From: Syntrophomonadaceae bacterium
GTDB taxonomy: Bacteria; Bacillota; Dethiobacteria; DTU022
Reading direction: 5' to 3'
Assembly (NCBI GenBank): GCA_003567725.1
Contig: PWYU01000080.1
Span: 1 to 46,949 of the forward strand
DNA: 46,949 bases
A model generated the notes under the pieces. The model was not told where the DNA came from, did not search any database, and saw only the letters and a program-made list of their open reading frames with translations. How positions within the stretch are numbered: position 1 is the first letter of the stretch; each line of letters opens with the position of its first letter. The translations under genes were made by a program, and so were the position numbers. Positions 10,008-16,637 of the stretch are shown here, one piece after another.

Positions 10008-10148
10008 ATGAACAACATCAGGCCATTAGCTGTTTTAATCGGCCTGGGCCTGGCTGCTTTCTGGTTGTTCAAGATGAAGGTGGCTTCAATTAAAGCGCAT
10101 AAAAGGGAAGAGTTTTGGTATCCTCTTAACTTCAGGCTTATTAAATAA
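10008..10148 (+). pseudogene. Truncated DUF4870-like fragment
   Basis: A 46-residue reading frame (ATG 10008; the frame extends back to 9966) ends in HKREEFWYPLNFRLIK. It matches the C-terminus of the intact DUF4870 gene 140 bases downstream, which ends EGESFRYPLSIRFIK. The preceding hydrophobic run also aligns (AAFWLFKMKVASI against GIFWLIMVILATI). The N-terminal half is missing and there is no good ribosome site. It is read as the decayed 5' member of a tandem duplication. A functional micro-protein is possible but less likely. Confidence 0.55.
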
Positions 10149-10287
10149 TTACAGGTTAATACCCGAGAACATGCTTGCAATCTGCTAAATAATATCTTAT
10201 GATGGAGTAAGAAAACGCTAACAGGTAATTTGATGAGAAACTGGCTGAATATGCGTGAAATACTATACTTTTTTGGAGGGTTTTTTA

Positions 10288-10647
10288 ATGTCTAACGGTA
10301 AGCAATTAACACAAGATGAAAAAACATTTGGCCTGCTTGCCCATCTAGCAGCGCTCGCCCAGTTTATAGTGCCTACTTTTGGCAATGTTATCGGGCCCCT
10401 TGTAATCTGGTTAATAAAGAAAGATCAGTCAAGTTGGGTCAACAAACAGGGTAAAGAGGCCCTCAATTTCCAAATTAGTATAGCTATCTATACCCTTATA
10501 TCGATTATATTGATTCCAATCATCATCGGCATTATTCTTCTAATTGCCGTGGGTATTTTCTGGTTGATCATGGTCATTTTGGCCACTATCAGGGTTAGTG
10601 AGGGCGAAAGTTTTAGGTATCCACTTAGCATCCGTTTTATAAAATAA
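10288..10647 (+). CDS. DUF4870 small membrane protein
   Basis: This 119-residue protein belongs to the DUF4870 (Tic20-like) family. Features are an N-terminal soluble stretch with QDEKTFGLLAHLAAL, a first membrane segment, the conserved loop QSSWVNKQGKEALNFQ, two further hydrophobic segments and the terminal YPLSIRFIK. The role is unknown in general. The start is ATG 10288, with GGAGGG (10275-10280) 7 bases upstream; upstream in-frame codons have no ribosome site. A truncated copy precedes it and a stem-loop terminator follows 45 bases after the stop, so it is probably monocistronic. Confidence 0.85.
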   Translation: MSNGKQLTQDEKTFGLLAHLAALAQFIVPTFGNVIGPLVIWLIKKDQSSWVNKQGKEALNFQISIAIYTLISIILIPIIIGIILLIAVGIFWLIMVILATIRVSEGESFRYPLSIRFIK

Positions 10648-10692
10648 TAACTTCGATCACTAAACTACTATTATTAGTTTACAATCCACAAA

Positions 10693-10726
10693 AGGATAGG
10701 GTAAAGCTATTACCCATCCTTTTTTT
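10693..10726 (+). terminator. Rho-independent terminator of the DUF4870 gene
   Basis: The arms AGGATAGGGTAA (10693-10704) and TTACCCATCCT (10710-10720) pair with a single bulged base around a five-base loop, and are followed directly by a run of T. Confidence 0.85.
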
Positions 10727-10866
10727 CGGTAACTGGGAATTTCCAGTGTAAAAGAAGTCTTTTAGGAAGGATCACCTTCGCCACTTAGAGTGTCTTTAAC
10801 CGAACAAAAGGGAATCCTGTACTTAAAAATCAAGGGCCTTGCTGATAGCTTGCAGTTAAAAGAGCT

Positions 10867-10918
10867 GAACCGTCTCCATGGCGCCGCTTATCATTCAACA
10901 AGGACAATGGGCTGAGTG
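10867..10918 (+). repeat. Dispersed intergenic repeat, copy A
   Basis: About 50 bases beginning GAACCGTCTCCATGG match 30307-30358 without gaps, 42 of 48 positions identical over the core, which includes CAACAAGGACAATGGGCTG. It lies between the DUF4870 terminator and the small minus-strand gene. A frame reading plus-strand through it (10878-11060) has no ribosome site and is not called. Confidence 0.6.
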
Positions 10919-10997
10919 GTTAAGGTTTTCATTATCATTAACAGCCGGCAGTTTAGTAATATTAGCTTCTTTCTACTGGTCGGCGCACTGTTTAATA

Positions 10998-11123
10998 TTA
11001 CCAAAATTTAACTTCGCTCAGGGCAAGAAAATAACCCAGTACAAAAGCAATTATGCATAAAAACAAAAGGATTCCCCAGGATCTGCCCCGGGCCTTTTTT
11101 CCCCTTTTCGTTCTGCGGGCCAA
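10998..11123 (-). CDS. 41-residue basic single-span membrane protein
   Basis: Not recognised as a named family. The frame starts at TTG (11123-11121) with a near-perfect ribosome site AAAGGAGG (complement of 11131-11138) at 7 bases spacing. It encodes a very basic N-terminus (MARRTKRGKKARGRSWG) followed by one hydrophobic span of about 18 residues (ILLFLCIIAFVLGYFLAL), and ends in KFW. A promoter with TTGTTC and TATAAT lies upstream. The positive-inside pattern predicts the N-terminus in the cytoplasm. Ribosome site, promoter and coherent membrane design argue for a real gene missed by length cut-offs. Confidence 0.6.
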   Translation of the reverse strand: MARRTKRGKKARGRSWGILLFLCIIAFVLGYFLALSEVKFW

Positions 11124-11177
11124 ATAACATCCTCCTTTTACCGCTCCGTTTTATTCTTTTGCGGCAGCAGTATTCTG

Positions 11178-11207
11178 ATTATAACATTAGATGTTATTAA
11201 GGAACAA
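11178..11207 (-). promoter_or_regulatory. Sigma-A-type promoter of the small membrane protein
   Basis: On the minus strand, -35 TTGTTC (complement of 11202-11207) and -10 TATAAT (complement of 11178-11183) are separated by 18 bases. This is about 55 bases before the start codon at 11123. Confidence 0.55.
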
Positions 11208-11501
11208 AAGTTTATAAACAGGTAGCTTTTGCTCCTTATATCAATTATCTATTTCTTCAAAATTAAGAATGCCTGGGGCATTTACAGTACTTGGCCTTAA
11301 ATATTTCTTTAGCAAAAACAAAATCATGGTTGTGTTTGGGTTGGCTATAGCATCTTGCTTTAATTATATCTTTCCGGTAAGCGCACTTCATAGATGCCTT
11401 TAAGGTTTTTGTAAAGGTGTTATAATGTTTTATATGTAATAATTCAGTTTATCTCAATCCAGATGGCGAATTATAAGTTTTTTAAAAGAGGTGCCTGATA
11501 T
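11208..11501. other. Intergenic spacer upstream of the PP-loop gene
   Basis: A perfect -10 hexamer TATAAT stands at 11421-11426 with a weak -35 near 11399 (TTTAAG, 16-base spacing), about 75 bases before the PP-loop gene. A 44-codon frame from ATG 11269 to the stop at 11401 encodes a hydrophobic peptide. It lacks a ribosome site and is not called as a gene. Confidence 0.4.
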
Positions 11502-12218
11502 TTGCGTCGCAGTGACAGTAAGTGGTTTTTGACCAGGGTTAAACGAACAATATATGATTTTAAGATGATTGATCAAGATGATAGAGTGGCGATTGGTTTG
11601 TCTGGAGGCAAAGATAGCGCTGCGATGCTTTATATTCTTGATCTTTTCCGCAGGCATGCTCCTTTTGATTTTGATTTAAAAGCTATTTATATTCACCTGG
11701 GCTGGGATGTGAACCTAAAGCCATTACGCGAGCTGGCTCTCAATATGAAAATCGATCTTCATGTTGAGGAAACAGTTATAGCAAAGATTGTCTTCGATAC
11801 AAGGAAAGAAAAAAATCCTTGCGCATTATGTGCTAACTTGAGGCATGGTGCTTTGCACAAAGCCGCTGTTAAACTGGGTTGTAATAAGGTTGCTCTTGGT
11901 CATCACCTGGATGATGCTATTCAGACCTTTATGTTAAACCTGATTTATACCGGTAGGATGGATACTTTTAAACCGGTCACTTATCTTGACCGTTCCGGTA
12001 TTTACCAGATCCGCCCTCTTATCCAGCTTCCTGAACGCACTCTTACCGCTTTGGCCGGACGGGAAGGGCTGCCTATTGTTAAAAATCCCTGTCCGGTCAG
12101 CGGAAAAACGAAACGTAAAGAAATGGAAGAACTTGTAAATGAAATGGTTGAGCGCTATCCCGATCTTAGAGAAAAATGGCGTGCTGCCTTGAAGAGCAGC
12201 CCCTATTGGAACCGGTAA
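11502..12218 (+). CDS. TtcA-like PP-loop ATPase (tRNA thiolation type)
   Basis: This 238-residue member of the PP-loop ATP pyrophosphatase superfamily is closest in pattern to TtcA (tRNA 2-thiocytidine synthesis). It has the PP-loop SGGKDSAAM (about residues 34-42), the Fe-S/active-site pair CALC (about 107-110), GHHLDDAIQTF and a third cysteine in NPCPVSGKTKR. The TtcA reaction activates a tRNA base by adenylation and adds sulfur. The start is TTG 11502 with AAGAGGTG 9 bases upstream. The next genes are larB-larC, whose pathway uses another PP-loop enzyme (LarE), but this protein has the TtcA cysteine pattern. After the TAA stop, the same frame stays open for 46 codons and encodes a Cys-rich stretch (see findings). 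Confidence 0.75.
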   Translation: MRRSDSKWFLTRVKRTIYDFKMIDQDDRVAIGLSGGKDSAAMLYILDLFRRHAPFDFDLKAIYIHLGWDVNLKPLRELALNMKIDLHVEETVIAKIVFDTRKEKNPCALCANLRHGALHKAAVKLGCNKVALGHHLDDAIQTFMLNLIYTGRMDTFKPVTYLDRSGIYQIRPLIQLPERTLTALAGREGLPIVKNPCPVSGKTKRKEMEELVNEMVERYPDLREKWRAALKSSPYWNR

Positions 12219-12420
12219 TTCTGGGACTCGGGGACAGGCCTCGCTGGCTGCTATCATTGCGCTAAATGCGGGCGCTCCAACCGCAGCCCTATCTATGTTT
12301 GCAAGCATGAAACTGTACTCAACCAGGCCCAGCTTAATGAATTGCCTGGTAAATACTAAGCCACGGGGACAGTTCTATCGTCTTCCCTTCGGCCTACGCT
12401 TGCGCTTCTGAATTTGTTGG
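12219..12420 (+). repeat. Repeat-remnant region after the PP-loop gene
   Basis: This stretch has two GGGGACAG boxes (12230-12237 and 12364-12371). The second, read on the minus strand as GAACTGTCCCCGTGG (12374-12360), resembles the start of the dispersed repeat at 10867 and 30307. Between them the PP-loop frame continues past its stop, with CYHCAKCG at about 12249-12272. It is probably a decayed element or an old 3' extension of the gene. Confidence 0.35.
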
Positions 12421-12523
12421 ATTGAGGTTCTTTCGCTTGTAATAAATACTGTAAACAAAAGTACAGGGATCCTGGCATTGCTGTTATGTTAAGTGCTGCT
12501 TTGTTGTATACTTAATAAAACAT

Positions 12524-12577
12524 AAAGCCCGGTCACCCGGACTGGAATTGCAGCCAGCCGGGGAGTGCGGTCTTTTT
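12524..12577 (+). terminator. Long imperfect stem-loop with T tract upstream of larB
   Basis: The core arms are CCCGG-A-CTGG (12536-12545) and CCAG-CCGGG (12554-12562) with an eight-base loop. Outer pairs CCG/CGG and AAAG/CTTT extend it, and a run of T follows (12573-12577). It may terminate upstream transcription or act as an attenuator in the larBC leader. Confidence 0.45.
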
Positions 12578-12609
12578 ACAAAATTGCTACCCTGAAAACA
12601 AGATTTACC

Positions 12610-12665
12610 ATTATCACCCATCTGATGGTGAGGCTAACGGCCTCATGGGGGTCTACCCTGATAAT
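12610..12665 (+). promoter_or_regulatory. Structured leader segment of larBC, class unknown
   Basis: ATTATC (12610-12615) pairs with GATAAT (12660-12665). Inside are hairpins CAC-c-CAT/ATGGTG (12615-12630) and GAGGC/GCCTC with loop TAACG (12630-12644). The multi-branched shape directly upstream of a nickel-cofactor operon suggests a regulatory RNA. It does not match a riboswitch class that I can name. Confidence 0.35.
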
Positions 12666-12719
12666 ATTTCTTTCGATTTGCATTTACAATCATCAGATGA
12701 TGAAGCTTAAGGATTAAAA

Positions 12720-13562
12720 GTGTCATATTATTTAAACCCACATGTTATAATCTATGAAAAGTATTCAGGAAAGGGGTTTTCAGCAATCAACCGCAAATCA
12801 GTGCAGGAACTTTTAGAATCTGTTCGTCAAGGCAGGATTAGTGTGGAAGAAGCATCTGAAAGATTAAAGGTCTTGCCCTACGAAGACATTGGCTTTGCGC
12901 GGGTGGACCACCAGCGCTACCTGCGCCGCGGCTTTCCCGAAGTAATTTACTGTCCCGGTAAAACTCCAGCCCAGGTTGCGGCTATATTCAGCCGTTTGAC
13001 CGCCTCCGGCGGTACTGTCTTGGCCACTCGCGCGGGGGAAGAAGTTTTTAAAACAGTTAAAGTTGAACATCCTGATGTAGAATATCACCGGGAAGCAAAA
13101 GCTTTATTTCTACGTGGTGAAAAGGAGCCTAAGCCTTATGGGTCAGTGGTGGTTGCTTCTGCGGGAACAGCAGATATTCCCGTTGCAGAAGAAGCGGCAT
13201 TGACAGCTGAATTAATTGGCAGTCGAGTTGAAAGGCTCTATGATGTTGGGGTTGCCGGTATTCACCGCCTTTTTGATAATTGGGATAAAATCAGCAAGGC
13301 CCGGGTTATTGTAGTTGTTGCCGGTATGGAAGGAGCCCTGGCCAGTGTCATCGGTGGGCTGGCGGCTTGTCCTGTAATAGCCGTGCCAACCAGCGTTGGA
13401 TATGGCGCCAATCTGGGAGGTATTGCTCCTCTGCTGACCATGCTTAACAGCTGTGCTTCCGGAGTAGCAGTAGTTAATATTGATAACGGTTATGGGGCCG
13501 GTTATATGGCCGCCCTTATTAACAAAACCGGAGAAGAAAAGAATGAAGGAGAAAAAAATTGA
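12720..13562 (+). CDS. larB: Nickel-pincer nucleotide biosynthesis protein LarB
   Basis: This is a 280-residue LarB: an N-terminal helical segment (SVQELLESVRQGRISVEEA) and a C-terminal PurE/AIR-carboxylase-like domain (about residues 125-270) with SAGTADIPVAEEA and the VAGMEGALASVIGGL loop. LarB carboxylates the pyridinium ring of nicotinic acid adenine dinucleotide and releases AMP, the first step towards the nickel-pincer cofactor of LarA-type racemases and epimerases. The start is GTG 12720, with AAGGA 6 bases upstream. Its stop overlaps the start of larC (TGATG), indicating translational coupling. No LarA is in the window. Confidence 0.92.
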   Translation: MSYYLNPHVIIYEKYSGKGFSAINRKSVQELLESVRQGRISVEEASERLKVLPYEDIGFARVDHQRYLRRGFPEVIYCPGKTPAQVAAIFSRLTASGGTVLATRAGEEVFKTVKVEHPDVEYHREAKALFLRGEKEPKPYGSVVVASAGTADIPVAEEAALTAELIGSRVERLYDVGVAGIHRLFDNWDKISKARVIVVVAGMEGALASVIGGLAACPVIAVPTSVGYGANLGGIAPLLTMLNSCASGVAVVNIDNGYGAGYMAALINKTGEEKNEGEKN

Positions 13563-14806
13563 TGCATAAGAATCTATCCGAAAAATCCAGTTCCCAGATA
13601 ACCGGCCTAAAAACACTTTATTTTGATTGCTATAATGGAATTAGCGGCGATATGGCCCTGGGCGCCCTGCTGGACGGCGGTGTTGATCTAAAAAACCTCC
13701 AGGAAATGCTGTCCGGATTGAACTTGAAGGGATGGAGCCTCAAAGCGGAGGTAATAAACCGCGGTGGGATTGCCGGGACGAGGGCCCTGGTCGAACTGCA
13801 GCAAAGCGATGTGTGTAAAAGGCATTTAGAAGATATTTTAGCTATCCTGGATCGATCCGATCTGCCCCGGCAGGTAAAACTGCAAAGTCAATCTGTATTT
13901 GAATGTCTGGCCGAAGCCGAAGCAGCCGTCCATGGGATAAGAGTGGATGAAGTACATTTCCACGAAGTGGGAGCCCTTGATTCCATTATCGATATTGTGG
14001 GTACCTGTTCGGCTCTTTATCTACTAGCAGCTGACCAGGTTGTATGCTCTCCGCTGCCGGCAAGCCGAGGAGAAATTAAGTGTGCCCATGGCATCTTGCC
14101 ACTGCCAGCTCCGGCCACCCTGGAATTGCTGGCGCGGCGCCAGGTGCCATTGGAAAGTCGTGATACAGGTTATGAACTGGTTACTCCTACCGGAGCAGCT
14201 CTGGTAACAGCGCTAGCTGAATCATTCGGCTCTATACCCGATTTTAACCTTTCAGCAATTGGCTATGGTGCGGGCAGTATAGATCCTGGTTATGCTAACT
14301 ATCTGCGTGTTTTAATTGGTCATACCGAACCTGTTCACAATGTCAGTAAAGAAAAGATGGCTGTTATCGAAACCAATATAGATGACCTCAATCCTGAAAT
14401 CTACGGTTATTTAATGGAAAAGCTTTTCAAAGCCGGTGCGTTTGATGTTTACTATACCCCAATCCAGATGAAAAAAAATCGCCCAGGTGTTCATTTGACT
14501 ATCCTCTCTCCTCCTGAAAAAGTTAAAATCCTTCAAGATATAGTTTTTTTAGAAACAACAACTTTTGGCTGTCGGTTAACTATGGCTCATAAAGTAAAGC
14601 GGGTCAGGGAATATGAAACAGTTCACACCGCATGGGGTAAGATTGTGATTAAATATATTCCGAATTCAGGTGGCGGGCTGCCCGTTCATTACTCTCCTGA
14701 GTACGAGGACTGCCGGGCTGTAGCTGCAGAGTCAGGACTTCCCTTGAAAGAAGTATACCGGATAGTTGATCATCTTTTCAGAAATATGTTTTCCCCAACC
14801 TCTTAA
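13562..14806 (+). CDS. larC: Nickel-pincer nucleotide cyclometallase LarC
   Basis: This is a 414-residue LarC, the CTP-dependent enzyme that inserts nickel into the pincer nucleotide. It opens with the family signature LYFDCYNGISGDMALGALLD and contains DEVHFHEVGALDSIIDIVG, a likely metal-binding region, and ETNIDDLNPEIYGYLMEKL in the C-terminal domain. In lactobacilli LarC is made from larC1 and larC2 by programmed frameshifting; here both parts are one uninterrupted frame. The start is ATG 13562, overlapping the larB stop, with GAAGGAG about 10 bases upstream; a TTG immediately before is an alternative. LarE, the sulfur-inserting partner, is not adjacent. Confidence 0.92.
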   Translation: MHKNLSEKSSSQITGLKTLYFDCYNGISGDMALGALLDGGVDLKNLQEMLSGLNLKGWSLKAEVINRGGIAGTRALVELQQSDVCKRHLEDILAILDRSDLPRQVKLQSQSVFECLAEAEAAVHGIRVDEVHFHEVGALDSIIDIVGTCSALYLLAADQVVCSPLPASRGEIKCAHGILPLPAPATLELLARRQVPLESRDTGYELVTPTGAALVTALAESFGSIPDFNLSAIGYGAGSIDPGYANYLRVLIGHTEPVHNVSKEKMAVIETNIDDLNPEIYGYLMEKLFKAGAFDVYYTPIQMKKNRPGVHLTILSPPEKVKILQDIVFLETTTFGCRLTMAHKVKRVREYETVHTAWGKIVIKYIPNSGGGLPVHYSPEYEDCRAVAAESGLPLKEVYRIVDHLFRNMFSPTS

Positions 14807-14902
14807 CTTAAAAATCCAGGCCAGCAGCAGCCCCTGCAACACTTTAATTGTTAAAAGACTAGCAAATAAGGATCGGAGCAGGTTTATTATGTGTGAATAT
14901 TG

Positions 14903-14931
14903 TTGACATATATAATATTTTGTAATATAAA
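14903..14931 (+). promoter_or_regulatory. Sigma-A promoter of codY
   Basis: A perfect -35 TTGACA (14903-14908), a 17-base spacer and -10 TATAAA (14926-14931) lie just upstream of the codY ribosome site AAAGGAGGAG. Confidence 0.85.
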
Positions 14932-14953
14932 TGAATGAAAGGAGGAGTTTGAA

Positions 14954-15769
14954 ATGGAAGAAAATTCGTTATTGGAACCAATAAGGAAAGTGAAAGCTGC
15001 GTTCCTTCAAAGCGACAATCTTGAAAATGTTCTCGAGAAAGGTACGAAAGTTATTGCAGAGATAACTGATACCGCTGTTTTTGTATTGGAGCATAACGGG
15101 AAGCTTCTGGCTAGCTATGAAGGAGACATCAAGTTGGATGCTCATATGCTGCATTTGGCTGAGGAGCAAACTGTAGCCGGGGATCGCGGGTTGGAGGAAA
15201 TGTTAAACACAGATCAATCTCTTTTTAATATTCCTTATCCTGCAGGTGCTCAGGAGCTGAACGGTGAGCAAACTGCAGTAGCAGAAAAAACTATTCTTTA
15301 TACTGTAATTCCAATCAAGCTCAGTACTAATCCCCTTGGTGCATTACTTGTCTATCACCCAGACAAGCAGCTTGATGATAAAGCTTTAGTGATGGCTGAA
15401 ATTACTTCTGCTTTGGTGGGTTTAATATTGCTGCAGGATAGCGCCGGTCAGGAAGAAGAAGATATTAGAAACAAAGAACTGGCAGCAGGAGCTTTTGACA
15501 GCCTGTCCTATTCTGAAGTAGAAGCAATAAGAGAGATACTCAAAAGTATTGATAGCGATAACAATGAAAGCATAGTTGTAGCCAGCAAAATTGCTGATAG
15601 CCTTGGTATAACGCGATCAGTTATTGTTAATGCTCTGCGCAAATTTGAAAGTGCCGGCATCATTGAGTCCAGATCCCTGGGCATGAAAGGAACACTGATT
15701 CGAGTAAAAAATGTGCATGCTTTAGAACTTGTAGCTGACCGCTCTCAAAGTATGGATACATTACGTTAA
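14954..15769 (+). CDS. codY: GTP/branched-chain amino acid-sensing repressor CodY
   Basis: This is a 271-residue CodY. The N-terminal GAF ligand domain (about residues 1-155) binds isoleucine/valine in characterised homologues. The C-terminal winged helix carries the family's DNA-recognition stretch ASKIADSLGITRSVIVNALRKFESAGIIESRSLGMKG, split here as ITRSVIVNALRKFESAG then IIESRSLG, followed by TLIRV. CodY represses amino-acid uptake and biosynthesis genes during nutrient sufficiency. The ribosome site AAAGGAGGAG is strong and a consensus promoter precedes it. In many Bacillota codY ends a codV-clpQ-clpY operon; here it stands alone behind larC with its own promoter. Confidence 0.93.
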   Translation: MEENSLLEPIRKVKAAFLQSDNLENVLEKGTKVIAEITDTAVFVLEHNGKLLASYEGDIKLDAHMLHLAEEQTVAGDRGLEEMLNTDQSLFNIPYPAGAQELNGEQTAVAEKTILYTVIPIKLSTNPLGALLVYHPDKQLDDKALVMAEITSALVGLILLQDSAGQEEEDIRNKELAAGAFDSLSYSEVEAIREILKSIDSDNNESIVVASKIADSLGITRSVIVNALRKFESAGIIESRSLGMKGTLIRVKNVHALELVADRSQSMDTLR

Positions 15770-15977
15770 GCATGTTTTCTGACCTTTCATAGAATAAATA
15801 TAGTCTTGAATAACAACACCGGCAGGTATAAATATTAAAACTCCTCGTGATTACTAAATGATTATTGAATGGGGCTTATCTGTTGCTCGTTGTTAATAAT
15901 TCTAAAAATTGTTAATTTTATAAACCCCTAAAAAACTAATTGGTTCCGATTAGATTAAATGTTAAAGTTGATAGATC

Positions 15978-16009
15978 TTTAGCGGCGATTATAGTAAATC
16001 GTCGCTAAA
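15978..16009. repeat. Palindrome upstream of the UPF0316 promoter
   Basis: Arms TTTAGCGGCGATT (15978-15990) and AATCGTCGCTAAA (15997-16009) pair over 13 positions with one G-T wobble around ATAGTA. It ends 7 bases before the -35 hexamer. The outer TTTAGCG/CGCTAAA arms recur at 16130-16151, suggesting an operator pair. No T run follows, so it is not a typical terminator. Confidence 0.6.
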
Positions 16010-16016
16010 ATTATGC

Positions 16017-16045
16017 TTGACAGCAATCGATCCTGTTGCTAAGAT
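16017..16045 (+). promoter_or_regulatory. Sigma-A promoter of the UPF0316 gene
   Basis: -35 TTGACA (16017-16022) is perfect, the spacer is 17 bases and -10 is TAAGAT (16040-16045). It lies about 55 bases before the start codon, between two related palindromes. Confidence 0.75.
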
Positions 16046-16100
16046 GTGGTCTGTTAATTATTGAAAGCGCTGTTACTATCATATTGATGGAGGATTGAAA

Positions 16101-16631
16101 ATGCCAGCTATACCAGTTATTTTAACCTATTTAGCGATTTTTATCGCTAAAATCGCCCATGTCAGCTTAGGTACGGTACGCATAATTTTTTTAACCAGGG
16201 GTAACAGCGTTCAGGCTGCAATTATTGGTTTTTTTGAAGTAATTATATACTTAATTGCCCTCAGCATGGTTCTGACCAGTCTGGATCAATGGACTAATAT
16301 ATTGGTTTACGGTTTAGGTTTTGCGGCAGGAAACCTTGTTGGCAGCAGGATTGAAGAAAAGATAGCCGTGGGCTATGTCCATGTTCACATTGTAACGCTG
16401 CAGAATTGTGGCATCCTGGAACAGTCCTTGCGTGATCAGGGCTACGGGGTTACCACAATGCCCTGTTACGGAAGAGAAGGTGCGCACAGCAGTATACAGG
16501 TATTATTAAAACGTAAAGAACTGCCCTCTTTTTTGAAGATAGTTGATAAATGTGATCCTAAGGCAGTAATATCTATTTTTGATACCCGAAAAATAATGGG
16601 AGGATATTTTTCTCGGATGAAAGCCAAGTAA
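16101..16631 (+). CDS. UPF0316 (DUF5698/DUF2179) membrane protein
   Basis: This is a 176-residue protein of the UPF0316 family. Three hydrophobic segments in residues 1-85 include the conserved SLGTVRIIFLTRGN and NILVYGLGFAAGNLVGSRIEEK. A C-terminal DUF2179 domain (about 95-170) follows, which in other proteins resembles a small regulatory beta-alpha domain. The role is unknown. The start is ATG 16101, since TGGAGGAT is 7-8 bases upstream; a TTG at 16095 falls too close to it. A 9-bp palindrome lies within codons 10-17. It converges with htpX, their stops only 6 bases apart. Confidence 0.85.
   Translation: MPAIPVILTYLAIFIAKIAHVSLGTVRIIFLTRGNSVQAAIIGFFEVIIYLIALSMVLTSLDQWTNILVYGLGFAAGNLVGSRIEEKIAVGYVHVHIVTLQNCGILEQSLRDQGYGVTTMPCYGREGAHSSIQVLLKRKELPSFLKIVDKCDPKAVISIFDTRKIMGGYFSRMKAK
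16130..16151. repeat. Palindrome inside the UPF0316 coding start
   Basis: Perfect 9-bp arms TTTAGCGAT and ATCGCTAAA surround TTTT. The outer TTTAGCG/CGCTAAA is identical to the palindrome upstream of the promoter (15978-16009), centre-to-centre about 147 bases. It may be a second operator site or an mRNA hairpin close to the start codon. Confidence 0.55.
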
Positions 16632-16637
16632 TCTATG

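Larger units (their letters stand above)
15770..16100. other. codY-UPF0316 intergenic region
   Basis: This 331-base AT-rich region has no coding frame worth calling. It contains a strong palindrome (15978-16009) and a promoter (16017-16045), listed separately. CTAAT/ATTAG arms near 15934-15952 form only a weak stem, and no convincing codY terminator was found. Confidence 0.5.

Noticed and set aside
10878-11060. 60-codon plus-strand frame
   Set aside because: It begins inside the dispersed repeat, has no ribosome site, and overlaps antisense the better-supported minus-strand small gene.
11269-11403. 44-codon hydrophobic plus-strand frame
   Set aside because: There is no ribosome site upstream and no recognisable family; kept only as a note in the intergenic entry.
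11502-12218. Possible LarE identity for the PP-loop protein, given the larBC neighbours
   Set aside because: SGGKDS with CALC and a later NPC cysteine follows the TtcA pattern, and a separate leader and 500-base gap divide it from larB.
15890-15920. AATTCTAAAAATT-like sequence considered as a CodY box after codY
   Set aside because: Too many differences from AATTTTCWGAAAATT in an already AT-rich region.
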